Positions 1-7,324 of a stretch of DNA of 64,000 nt are shown one piece after another (positions within the stretch are counted from its first letter, which is position 1; each line of letters starts with the position of its first letter). The stretch comes from Spirochaetales bacterium (GTDB lineage: Bacteria; Spirochaetota; Spirochaetia; DSM-2461), in contig JAQQAP010000027.1 in assembly GCA_028533045.1 (NCBI GenBank), positions 1 through 64,000 of the forward strand, read 5' to 3'. The translations under genes and the position numbers were made by a program. Under the pieces are notes generated by a model. That model was not told where the DNA came from and did no database searches. It saw only the letters and a program-made list of their open reading frames with translations.

Positions 1-118
1 CGATTCCTTTTAGAAACCAATCTCCCGAGAAGCATTACTGGCTTCTTCAGGCATTACATTTACTCAATCTCAGCATGGTGCTTTAAATCTCTTTTTAAAG
101 AGAAGCTCTTATTGGTAT

Positions 119-349
119 AAACTCGAAATTCGGCCTAATTATTCAGAGGCAAGGCAGAAGTTTGCTGCTATTTTAAATGCTGCGTTGAATGAAGAAGTCA
201 TTATTGCCCGAAAAGACGGGAGTAAATTTAAAATAGTTCCCGTAACAGATAATAAGTCGGAATCGCTTTTTAATGTAGGGGGGATAGATACTAATATTAA
301 AACTGAAGAGATCATTAATGTCATTCGTGAAAGCCGTGAATCCTTGTGA
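119..349 (+). pseudogene. Phd/YefM-like antitoxin remnant lacking a start codon
   Basis: The plus-strand frame ending at the TGA at 347-349 is open from just after a stop at 11-13, but holds no ATG or GTG, and its first TTG (about 188) lies too far inside. From about 119 it reads KLEIRPNYSEARQKFAAIL, then EEVIIARKDGSKFKIVPV, and ends TTEEII-like helix then RESRESL. This layout resembles Phd/YefM (prevent-host-death) antitoxins, which neutralise a toxin encoded next door and repress their own operon. Position 119 is where homology seems to begin: the codon before KLEIRP is TAT where ATG would be expected. No toxin follows; the next gene is convergent and starts its stop codon at the very next base. 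I read this as an orphan, 5'-damaged antitoxin. Family call moderate; loss of the start is seen directly. Confidence 0.5.
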
Positions 350-1729
350 TTATAGCAATTCTCCTAAATAATTATTAAGCTTTTCAACTTCAAAGAGAGG
401 AAGACCAATCAGTTTACTTTTTAACTGTACGGACGTTTCAGTTGATGACAGTTTATGACTCACTTCTGAAACTCGTTTTTCCCGTTTCATCAAGTCAAAC
501 TTAATCACATACTCCGGTTTTTTTTGTTCGATATAGTTCCACAGTGATTTGATTTTTCCCGTTTTACCAGCTTTAACTTCGATCGGTAAGATATTTCCGG
601 CATAGGAGTAAATAAAATCAATTTCTGCAGCCCCTTTCTTTTTGTTATTAAGCCAATAATACAATTCATTAAGGTTTTTCTGAGGTTCAAGGAATTTGAG
701 ATGCTGTGCTATGAACTGTTCTGCCATATTTCCTTTTGTTAATAATTTTTCCGAGGATAGGGAAAAAATATCTGACCATCGTGTTTCATGAAGGGCGTTA
801 TAGAGTCCGATATCTAGAAAATACAGTTTCATTGTAGAGTGGTCTTTTCCGGCGGAAAGGGGTAATCCATGGCAATAATTGAAATTAGTTTTCGTTATGA
901 CTCCCGCTTTAGCTAGTAAGTCAATGGCCTTTTTAATATTGTTAGAATGTGTCTTTGCTATATCGGAAAAGATAACTTTATTTCCCAAATTGGCTGCCGT
1001 ATACTCAAATACTTCTGTTACCCGTAAATTTTCAGTTTTCGTCGTATATTTGGGAATATCATCTTTATAGGTTTCCAATATTGAGTTGTGTATCGCCCGG
1101 ATATCTGCTTCACTACCTCCGTTGATCCAGCAATGGACAGCTTCCGGCATACCTCCGGTGTAATAGTACTCTTTAAGGAGGGTTTCGCCATGAACAAGCC
1201 AGGTTTCGTCGCTTTGGTCATGAATGTTTTTTTCTTTTAACTGATTAAGGAAAATTGCCTCATCTTTTGCCATGAGGAATTCAGTAAAAGTCATAGGGCC
1301 TAGTTGAAAGTACTCTACCCTTCCAACAGGCATGGAGAAGCGTTCTGCTTCCATTGTTACTTCAAGTAAAGAACCGGCAGCGATTACTCTTAGATCGGGT
1401 CTGTGTTCATAAAAGTATCTAAGTCTATTTATTACTTTTGGTTGAAGTTGTACTTCATCAAAGAATATGAGTGATTCTTGGGTTATTTTTTTTTGTGTCT
1501 GCAGTTCTATTTCCTGTAGAACTTTTTCCATCGTAAATGTAGTATCATTTTCTATTTGCTTTAATTTAGTTGTCTCAAAATTCAGTTCTATCAGATTGAT
1601 TTGATTCTGCTCACAAAAGATACGTACTAAAGTAGATTTCCCAACTTGTCGAGCGCCGCGTATTATTAATGGTTTCGAATTATCTTTGTTGTACCAACTC
1701 TGTAGATAATCAATTGCTATACGTTTCAT
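350..1729 (-). CDS. AAA-type ATPase with DUF4143 domain
   Basis: A 459-residue protein if started at the ATG at 1729 (MKRIAIDYLQ); a longer in-frame TTG start at 1756 would overlap an apparent terminator and is less likely. Walker A is RGARQVGKST at residues 24-33 and Walker B SLIFFDEVQ near residue 88, typical of the DUF4143 ATPase family (archaeal-ATPase-like P-loop plus a C-terminal DUF4143 domain). Near residues 380-400 an ID...IEVKAG stretch resembles a PD-(D/E)xK nuclease core, as is usual in this family. The biological role is unknown; such genes are scattered and often sit with mobile or toxin-antitoxin genes, which fits the antitoxin remnant next to it. The two genes are convergent with no base between the stop codons. 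The Shine-Dalgarno signal is weak. Confidence 0.85.
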   Translation of the reverse strand: MKRIAIDYLQSWYNKDNSKPLIIRGARQVGKSTLVRIFCEQNQINLIELNFETTKLKQIENDTTFTMEKVLQEIELQTQKKITQESLIFFDEVQLQPKVINRLRYFYEHRPDLRVIAAGSLLEVTMEAERFSMPVGRVEYFQLGPMTFTEFLMAKDEAIFLNQLKEKNIHDQSDETWLVHGETLLKEYYYTGGMPEAVHCWINGGSEADIRAIHNSILETYKDDIPKYTTKTENLRVTEVFEYTAANLGNKVIFSDIAKTHSNNIKKAIDLLAKAGVITKTNFNYCHGLPLSAGKDHSTMKLYFLDIGLYNALHETRWSDIFSLSSEKLLTKGNMAEQFIAQHLKFLEPQKNLNELYYWLNNKKKGAAEIDFIYSYAGNILPIEVKAGKTGKIKSLWNYIEQKKPEYVIKFDLMKREKRVSEVSHKLSSTETSVQLKSKLIGLPLFEVEKLNNYLGELL

Positions 1730-1745
1730 ATTAATAGAATAGTAG

Positions 1746-1774
1746 TAAAAATCCAAAACAGCAAGCTGTTCTGG
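1746..1774 (-). terminator. Rho-independent terminator after tonB
   Basis: Read on the minus strand, a 10-bp stem CCAGAACAGC / GCTGTTTTGG with a 2-base loop (one G-T pair) is followed at once by ATTTTT. It lies 34 bp past the tonB stop and closes the 7184-1808 operon. It also sits just upstream of the DUF4143 ATPase start, so that gene needs its own promoter or read-through. Confidence 0.7.
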
Positions 1775-1807
1775 ATAAAAAGAACCAAAATAGGGGGCTG
1801 ATATGGA

Positions 1808-2407
1808 TTAATTTAACTGAAACCGTATCGGATACCTAAACCTCACCGCCACGGGCGTCCCATTCGCCTCTGCCGGGGTACATTGCAGTCCTTCCAGCGC
1901 CTTTACCGCCGCTTCGGCAAATCCGTATCCCGGGTCTTTTAGCACCACGACCTTACGTACAAGTCCGGTCTGGTCTATATACAATTCTACATAAACTACG
2001 GCCTCTTTTTTCTGACGCAACGCCATAGCCGGGTATTCTATACGATCCAGTACCTCATCGGTGGGGATGCGAGGGACTTGGGAAATTTTATGTTGGGGGA
2101 GGTAGTCCGGCTCCCGGTAGGGGGCGGCGTCTTTTACTTCTATGACCTCTTCTTCGATTTCGATGATGGACTCCGATGAATTGGGCTGTTCGCTTACTTC
2201 AACAACTTCCTCTTTTTTTTGTTCCGGCGGGGGAGGAGGAACGTACTCCTGAAAATCGACCAGTTTGATGATGGACGCTTCCGGGGCGGCGGTTTGGGCC
2301 TGAGTTGTCACGGTATAACGGAAGTAAAGGATGACGATGAGGTGGGCCAGGGCGGCTAAACTAAAGAGGCTGTAGCGGATGAGGCGCATTTTTCCCCGGG
2401 CAGTCAT
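1808..2407 (-). CDS. tonB: TonB-family energy transducer
   Basis: A 199-residue TonB-like protein. It has one N-terminal membrane anchor (about residues 12-30), a periplasmic spacer with PPPPP near residue 57 followed by alternating acidic and basic residues (EQKKEEVVEV), and a C-terminal TonB domain beginning RIEYPAMALRQ and ending RYPIRFQLN. Known role: it carries proton-motive energy from ExbB/ExbD to outer-membrane receptors. It is the last gene of a coupled series; its ATG shares one base with the TAA stop of the preceding exbD. With a single receptor in the same operon, it is probably a dedicated TonB. Confidence 0.85.
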   Translation of the reverse strand: MTARGKMRLIRYSLFSLAALAHLIVILYFRYTVTTQAQTAAPEASIIKLVDFQEYVPPPPPEQKKEEVVEVSEQPNSSESIIEIEEEVIEVKDAAPYREPDYLPQHKISQVPRIPTDEVLDRIEYPAMALRQKKEAVVYVELYIDQTGLVRKVVVLKDPGYGFAEAAVKALEGLQCTPAEANGTPVAVRFRYPIRFQLN

Positions 2408-2808
2408 TAGAGATCCTCCTTAACGACGAACCCCACGGCGCGGTGCTGTAGGGTTTGGAGGATTTGGGTGATTCCGTCTATGTAGCGGTAGGGGGTGTTC
2501 CGGTCGGCGAGGAGTTGGATGCGGATGGTGGGCTCTTCAGCGATGGATTGGGCAATGAGCATTTCCAGGCTTTCCCTGTCGAGGGCTTGACCTTCCACTG
2601 TGACGGCTCCCTCTTTGCTAATCCAGATTTCCAGTTCCTTGTCCGCATCGGTTATCTCGACCTTTTGGGCTTCGGGATAGTCTATTTTTTCCTCCTTACG
2701 GTAGTTGATAAGAGAGAGGAGCATGATAAAGATGAGGAGGAGGAAGCCGATGTCCGACATGGCCGAGAGGGGCGCGGCGGGCGGTCTTCGTTTGGACTTA
2801 AGTTCCAT
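2407..2808 (-). CDS. exbD: ExbD/TolR-family proton channel subunit (second copy)
   Basis: A 133-residue ExbD/TolR protein with a short basic cytoplasmic start, one membrane helix (MSDIGFLLLIFIMLLSLI, residues 17-34) carrying the conserved Asp needed for proton flow, and a periplasmic domain of about 90 residues. It is the second of two ExbD paralogues in a row. Start and stop overlap its neighbours by one base on each side, so it is translationally coupled to exbD1 upstream and tonB downstream. Two different ExbD proteins next to one ExbB are common in Bacteroidota-like TonB clusters and suggest a mixed ExbD dimer. Confidence 0.85.
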   Translation of the reverse strand: MELKSKRRPPAAPLSAMSDIGFLLLIFIMLLSLINYRKEEKIDYPEAQKVEITDADKELEIWISKEGAVTVEGQALDRESLEMLIAQSIAEEPTIRIQLLADRNTPYRYIDGITQILQTLQHRAVGFVVKEDL

Positions 2809-3227
2809 CAGGAGTTTCCCCCTGAGTTGCCCGATGCCATGGAGAAGGAGAAGTTTTCCACTTTCCGGTCCCGTATGATGTGCAGGGTGTCCACGAATCG
2901 TTGGTAGGGAACGTCTGGATCGAGGGAGAGGAAGACTGTCAGGTTGGGATGGACTTGGAGGTTTTCGGCGATCAGTTCATCCAGGGCTTCCTGGGAGAGA
3001 GGTTCTTGAAGGTAAAGTAGATCGCCCCTGGAGTTTAAACTCAGTCTTAGAAGATCTTGGCTCTGGACGACGCGCGGTTTATCCTGTGAGGGGAGGTTGA
3101 TGAGGAAGCCCTTGTTGGTGTTGAATCCGGCGATGACCAGGAAGTAGATGATGAGGAGGAAGCTCAGGTCATTCAGGGCGCCCATGGGATCGTCCGCCCG
3201 GTGGGTGAAGAACTTTTTTAGCTTCAC
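2808..3227 (-). CDS. exbD: ExbD/TolR-family proton channel subunit (first copy)
   Basis: A 139-residue ExbD/TolR protein. The N-terminal helix GALNDLSFLLIIYFLVIAGF (residues 16-35) contains the conserved membrane Asp (N-D-L-S), and a periplasmic alpha/beta domain follows. It overlaps the 3' end of exbB by 4 bases and abuts the second exbD with a one-base overlap. It presumably forms the ion channel with the ExbB encoded just upstream. Confidence 0.85.
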   Translation of the reverse strand: MKLKKFFTHRADDPMGALNDLSFLLIIYFLVIAGFNTNKGFLINLPSQDKPRVVQSQDLLRLSLNSRGDLLYLQEPLSQEALDELIAENLQVHPNLTVFLSLDPDVPYQRFVDTLHIIRDRKVENFSFSMASGNSGGNS

Positions 3228-3874
3228 CCTTTGTTCTCCTGCGGAGTCTCACCGATGGAAAGCTGGGCTATCATGTCGCTGGCGGTTTTTGTAATGTCTG
3301 CGGCGAAGGTGTCTACCCAGTGGGCCAGGATGTTGTAACCTACCAGGGCGACGATGGCGATGATGAGGCCGAAGACGGTGGTCATGAGGGCTTCGTATAT
3401 ACCGTTCGCCACGAGCTGGGCGTTCACGTCGGAGGCTTCGGCGATGGAACGGAAGGCGCCTATCATCCCCGATACGGTTCCCAGGAATCCGGTGAGCGGG
3501 GCGATGGAGGCTAGGGCGGAGAGGAAGTTGAACCCGTTCTCCAGCTGGCGGATTTGCTCCTGTCCTTCCGCTTCCAGGGCTTTTTCCATGCGGTGCTCCC
3601 CGTAGGGGGCGTACTTGAGGATGGCACGGAGGATGCGGCCGGAAACATTGCGCGGTTTGAGCCCGTTCAGGTAGGTTTCGGCGGCCGGAGTGTTACCCGA
3701 TTCGATGTGCGCCATGACTTCCTTGCTGACTTCTTCGGTCTTTAAGTCGTGAATGAGGATGTAAAGAACGCGCTCTATAATCAGTCCCAATGTGCAAATG
3801 GAAAAGACGAGAAGGGGCCACATAAATAGGCCACCCATCTGAAAAAGGCGAATGAGAGTTCCCTGTTCTGTCAT
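3224..3874 (-). CDS. exbB: ExbB/TolQ/MotA-family proton channel protein
   Basis: A 216-residue inner-membrane protein with three predicted helices: residues about 13-33, and a pair at about 115-140 and 160-185. The family signature ASIAPLTGFLGTVSGMIGAF is plain in the second helix. It forms the proton channel with ExbD to energise TonB. It overlaps the lipoprotein gene upstream by 4 bases and exbD downstream by 4 bases, consistent with one polycistronic mRNA from the receptor gene. TolQ is excluded mainly by context: no TolA, TolB or Pal is nearby. Confidence 0.88.
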   Translation of the reverse strand: MTEQGTLIRLFQMGGLFMWPLLVFSICTLGLIIERVLYILIHDLKTEEVSKEVMAHIESGNTPAAETYLNGLKPRNVSGRILRAILKYAPYGEHRMEKALEAEGQEQIRQLENGFNFLSALASIAPLTGFLGTVSGMIGAFRSIAEASDVNAQLVANGIYEALMTTVFGLIIAIVALVGYNILAHWVDTFAADITKTASDMIAQLSIGETPQENKG

Positions 3875-4668
3875 TTTTTTCTCCTAATGATAATTTTCGT
3901 TGAGGGTAGGGCTTTTGTCCATAGTTCGGACCAGTTCAAGGCCAGGAGGAAGAGGTTCCGTCCTTCCCGGTAATCCCGGTAGAGGGTCCCCGAATCGCGT
4001 ACGGGAATGAGTTCTTCGGAGATGTGTTTTTTGCTGTAGAGGGTGTCCCAGTTTACCTGTTCCCCCCAGAGGTAGCGCTCTTCTTTGCTAAGCTGACTTT
4101 GGGGCTCTGGGAAGGTGGGGGAGAAGCCGTAGGCTTCGGGGAAGAGGAGTTGCTCCAGGGCTATGAAGTTTGCCGCCGTGGCGGGGACTGGCGGTATCTC
4201 TTCCGTGGGGAGGAGGTCTTGTGCAAAGGCGGCGGCCGATTTTATGCGTGTCCAGCGGCGGCTTATTTGGTCCCGGGAGCGGTCACCGTAGTATTTGGTT
4301 TCTTTATAGCGGATCTGGGCGGCGATAACGCTGTCGACGACCGGTTCTTCCAGGACTGTGAGGCGCCATGAATCGTCGGTTTGAATCAGTTTTACGCTCC
4401 CTGTTAAGGAAAAAGAGGCTTCGGTCCAGCCCTTTTCCCAGTTTTCGAACCACTCCAGGGAGTCGGTATAGAAGGTCCAGCTGTCGTCGGGCTCTTGATA
4501 GGCTTCGCCGAGGATGACCGCTTTGTTGGAGAAGGGGAGAGTCAGCTCAGCTTCATTTTCCCCTGTTATAGTCAGTGTCAGGGAATCAGTTTTGGCCTTT
4601 TTTTCTCCCGTGGATGAACAGGAGTAAAGGAGCAGGGCGGTTAAAATCAGTATAAAGTATTTTTTCAT
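3871..4668 (-). CDS. Lipoprotein of the TonB operon, function unknown
   Basis: A 265-residue protein with a lipoprotein signal ending LLLYSC, modified Cys at residue 17. I do not recognise the rest. Residues about 28-120 look like a beta-rich domain; the remainder is helical and rich in W, R and E, ending in a basic tail (KIIIRRKK). It lies between the TonB-dependent receptor (8 bases away) and exbB (4-base overlap), so it is very likely made with them. A surface or periplasmic partner for ligand capture or receptor assembly is plausible by position only. Confidence 0.7.
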   Translation of the reverse strand: MKKYFILILTALLLYSCSSTGEKKAKTDSLTLTITGENEAELTLPFSNKAVILGEAYQEPDDSWTFYTDSLEWFENWEKGWTEASFSLTGSVKLIQTDDSWRLTVLEEPVVDSVIAAQIRYKETKYYGDRSRDQISRRWTRIKSAAAFAQDLLPTEEIPPVPATAANFIALEQLLFPEAYGFSPTFPEPQSQLSKEERYLWGEQVNWDTLYSKKHISEELIPVRDSGTLYRDYREGRNLFLLALNWSELWTKALPSTKIIIRRKK

Positions 4669-4676
4669 GGTTTCTC

Positions 4677-7184
4677 CTAGTAGCTCACCTTGAATCCGAA
4701 GGAGGGGACCGGCACGCCCAGGCTAAAGTCGGCCGAGGTGTCCTGATCTTCCTCTCCCGTGTTGGAGTTGAAGCTGGTGTTGGTGGATGGTTCGTAAAGG
4801 TTGACGAAGATGTCTTCGATGGCGAAGTACCATTCGGTATAGATTTTTTTGTTATGACCGTAACGGCCGTAGGAGATGCGCAGGTCTACCGGGACGGATA
4901 TGCCGTCTCGCAGGGAGTCGGAGTAGTAGGAGGAACGGGCGTACTGCTCTATGATGGTGCCGTCCAGGTCGGCGGGGTAAACGGTGATGTCTCCTACTTC
5001 ATCCCGGGGAGCGCCGGTGGCAAGAGAACCCATGACGGAGAAGGTCCAGCCGGGGCTAAAGTGCCAGTTTCCCACCAGATTGAGGCTGTGGTAGCGGTGG
5101 TAGTAGGGGAAATACCACTGGTCGAGGGGCTCCCCGTAGCTTACGGCGCTGTCTTCGTCGCTTGTGCCGGTGTTGGAGGGGTTGTAGTAGCGGGCATAGA
5201 TGAGGGAGTAGGAGAGGTAGCCGTCCCATTTGCCGCCGTTTTTCTTCTGAATCATCATGTCGAATCCCACCACGTGGCCTTTACCGTCGTTATTGTAGTA
5301 GAGTTCCGATTCGTCGTCCCCGTCCAGGTCGTCCGAGGTTAGGACGAGTCGGTTAAGATAGTATTTGTAGTAGGTTTCGGCGGTGAATTTCCAGCCCTTG
5401 TCCCAAAGCATTTCGGTGCCTACGATGCTAAAAAGGGCCTGGTCCGGGGTGACTTCCCAGTCGTCTATGCCGTAATCCTTCTCGAGGAATTCCGTGGTGA
5501 GGGAGAAGTAGGAGAAGAGGCCCGAGCCCATGGTAAAGCTTAGGTCATCCGCCCCCAGCCAGTGTTTTTCCGTATTGAAGGTGACCGTGGCGTGGGGGTT
5601 GACGGCGGGGACCATGTCCATGGAAAACTCATCGTTCCAGATGCGGTAGTGTTCGGCTCGGAGACCCAGTTCGCTCTCTACGGGAGATTGGTCGTCCCCT
5701 TTTTCCCAAATGAAAAAGGCCGCCGGGTTCCAGGAGTAGTTGCCGTCCACGTCGGTGGAGAAGTTCATCTTTTCCAGGCTAAAGGAACCGTCCTCCTCTT
5801 CTACGGTCACGTAAAGGGAGTAATCCCCCTCCTGGGAGGTCCGTTTGATCACCTGTTCCGTCCCGAAGACTAGAACATCGTCGTTTTTAAGGAGTTTTTC
5901 GGCGGTGATCTTAATTTGGCCCTGGCGCAGGTCCGTGTGGTCTTCCCCTTCCGAGTCGAGACCGTCCAGGCTGTAGGTATCCCCATCGGTCAGGCCGTAG
6001 AGGGCGCCGTACCGGTCTATGAATTCTTCGCTATAGGCCGATTCGCCCGAGTCGGAGAGCTCAAAAATCATATCCATGAAGTTCCAGTTGACTCCGGCCA
6101 GGACGTCTATGAAGAGGAAATCCGTGGGAGACCACTCCATTCCTCCCGCTAAAAAGGCGTCTATGTAGTCGTAGTCAAAGAGGACCTCCGACGTGAAGTC
6201 CTCATCTTCATCGCTTGTTGTCGTTTCTACGCCCACTCCATCGGTTCCCAGGAAGCCGTTCAGGTAAAAGTCGGCCTTGTCTCCCGGGCTGTACTGCCAT
6301 TTCCCGTAGAGGTCACGGATGTAGGGGACAGTGGTCATGTCCTCCATATCTTCCGGGAAGATGAGCTTAAGCGTTTCCAGGTAGGTGACTTTGCCCCCCA
6401 GGAAGAGGCCCGATTTTTTTCCGAGGGGCGTTTGCAGGAAGAGGTCGGTGGAGGTGGTGGAGAGGGAGCCGTCAATGCGGAGTTCCGGTTCGTCGGGAGT
6501 TTTAGTGGTGACTTCCAGGATGCCCGAGAGGGCCCGGCCGTAGCGGGCGGAGTAGATGCCGTGGGAGAGTTTGGCCGACTCGGTCATATTGGGATTGAAG
6601 ATGGAGTAGGCCCCGCCCCAGTGGTAGGGGTAGGTGACGTAGAAGCCGTCCAGGGCGGCGGCCATCTCTTCCGGGTAGCCTCCCCGAATGGAAGGTTGGG
6701 CGTCCCAGCCGCCGGTGTAGATGACGCCGGGGAGGGTTTTTATGGTGGACATTACGTCTTCCACCATCCCGATGTTGGCGGTTGTCTCCATCTCCTCCTG
6801 GTTCATAACGACGGAAATCCCCGATTCCTCTTCCTTTTCGCCCGGGGCGGTCCGTTCAACCACCAGCTCTTCCCCTTCAATGATGCCCGCGAGAACCATG
6901 GCTATTTCCAGGGAGGATTCTGCTTCGGCCAGGGGGAGGCGTACCGATTCGTATCCGGGATAGCTTACGAGGAGAACCAGGCGCCGGGCGTTATCCGGGA
7001 GGGGGAGAGTTAGTGAACCGGTGGAGTCGGCATAATAGATGGTCTCTTCTCCGGCCAGGGCGACCATGGCGCCTTCGAGGGGAAAGTCCAGGTCCCGGTC
7101 TATAATAGAGAGGTTTAATTCTCCCGCTGTGAGCAAGAAGGCCGTTAGGGAAAAAAGAGTAAAAAACAGGGTCCTGATCTTCAT
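4677..7184 (-). CDS. TonB-dependent outer-membrane receptor with carboxypeptidase-like N-terminal domain
   Basis: An 835-residue receptor. After a signal peptide (about residues 1-20) comes a carboxypeptidase regulatory-like beta-sandwich (about 22-100), then the plug (about 125-230; LPGVIYTGGWDAQPSIRGGY and GRALSGILEVTTKTP are typical), then the 22-strand barrel ending FGFKVSY, an aromatic C-terminus as in outer-membrane barrels. The substrate cannot be read from the sequence; the lack of adjacent siderophore genes leaves peptides, sugars or cofactors open. It heads the operon lipoprotein-exbB-exbD-exbD-tonB. TonB-dependent receptors with this N-terminal domain are best known from Bacteroidota. 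Confidence 0.85.
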   Translation of the reverse strand: MKIRTLFFTLFSLTAFLLTAGELNLSIIDRDLDFPLEGAMVALAGEETIYYADSTGSLTLPLPDNARRLVLLVSYPGYESVRLPLAEAESSLEIAMVLAGIIEGEELVVERTAPGEKEEESGISVVMNQEEMETTANIGMVEDVMSTIKTLPGVIYTGGWDAQPSIRGGYPEEMAAALDGFYVTYPYHWGGAYSIFNPNMTESAKLSHGIYSARYGRALSGILEVTTKTPDEPELRIDGSLSTTSTDLFLQTPLGKKSGLFLGGKVTYLETLKLIFPEDMEDMTTVPYIRDLYGKWQYSPGDKADFYLNGFLGTDGVGVETTTSDEDEDFTSEVLFDYDYIDAFLAGGMEWSPTDFLFIDVLAGVNWNFMDMIFELSDSGESAYSEEFIDRYGALYGLTDGDTYSLDGLDSEGEDHTDLRQGQIKITAEKLLKNDDVLVFGTEQVIKRTSQEGDYSLYVTVEEEDGSFSLEKMNFSTDVDGNYSWNPAAFFIWEKGDDQSPVESELGLRAEHYRIWNDEFSMDMVPAVNPHATVTFNTEKHWLGADDLSFTMGSGLFSYFSLTTEFLEKDYGIDDWEVTPDQALFSIVGTEMLWDKGWKFTAETYYKYYLNRLVLTSDDLDGDDESELYYNNDGKGHVVGFDMMIQKKNGGKWDGYLSYSLIYARYYNPSNTGTSDEDSAVSYGEPLDQWYFPYYHRYHSLNLVGNWHFSPGWTFSVMGSLATGAPRDEVGDITVYPADLDGTIIEQYARSSYYSDSLRDGISVPVDLRISYGRYGHNKKIYTEWYFAIEDIFVNLYEPSTNTSFNSNTGEEDQDTSADFSLGVPVPSFGFKVSY

Positions 7185-7324
7185 GGAACTATCCTCTAGG
7201 GGTATTATTAATAAGTTTAACAGAGAAAAATCAAAAATATGTCACTAAAATATGACAAAAAGGACACAAAAGCAGTTGTTTATGACCGATAATATAATAT
7301 GAAGTTTCATGGAAGGAAGGTCTC
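7185..7324. promoter_or_regulatory. Divergent control region between receptor operon and chemoreceptor
   Basis: This AT-rich gap of 140 bases separates the minus-strand receptor operon from the plus-strand chemoreceptor. It contains the repeated string ATATGTCA / ATATGACA around 7237-7257 and the sigma-28-like element listed separately. No clear minus-strand sigma-70 boxes could be assigned. Confidence 0.4.
7267..7292 (+). promoter_or_regulatory. Sigma-28 (FliA)-like promoter of the chemoreceptor
   Basis: CAAA (7267-7270), 14 bases, then ACCGATAA (7285-7292), against the flagellar sigma-28 consensus TAAA-N15-GCCGATAA: seven of eight bases in the -10 box. It lies 32 bases before the ATG at 7325, and the gene is a chemoreceptor, the kind usually under this factor. 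An overlapping TATAAT-like run at 7292-7299 could instead serve sigma-70. Confidence 0.4.

Noticed and set aside
1753..1774. Operator palindrome for the DUF4143 ATPase gene
   Set aside because: The inverted repeat is followed on the minus strand by ATTTTT and lies just past tonB, so a terminator explains it better.
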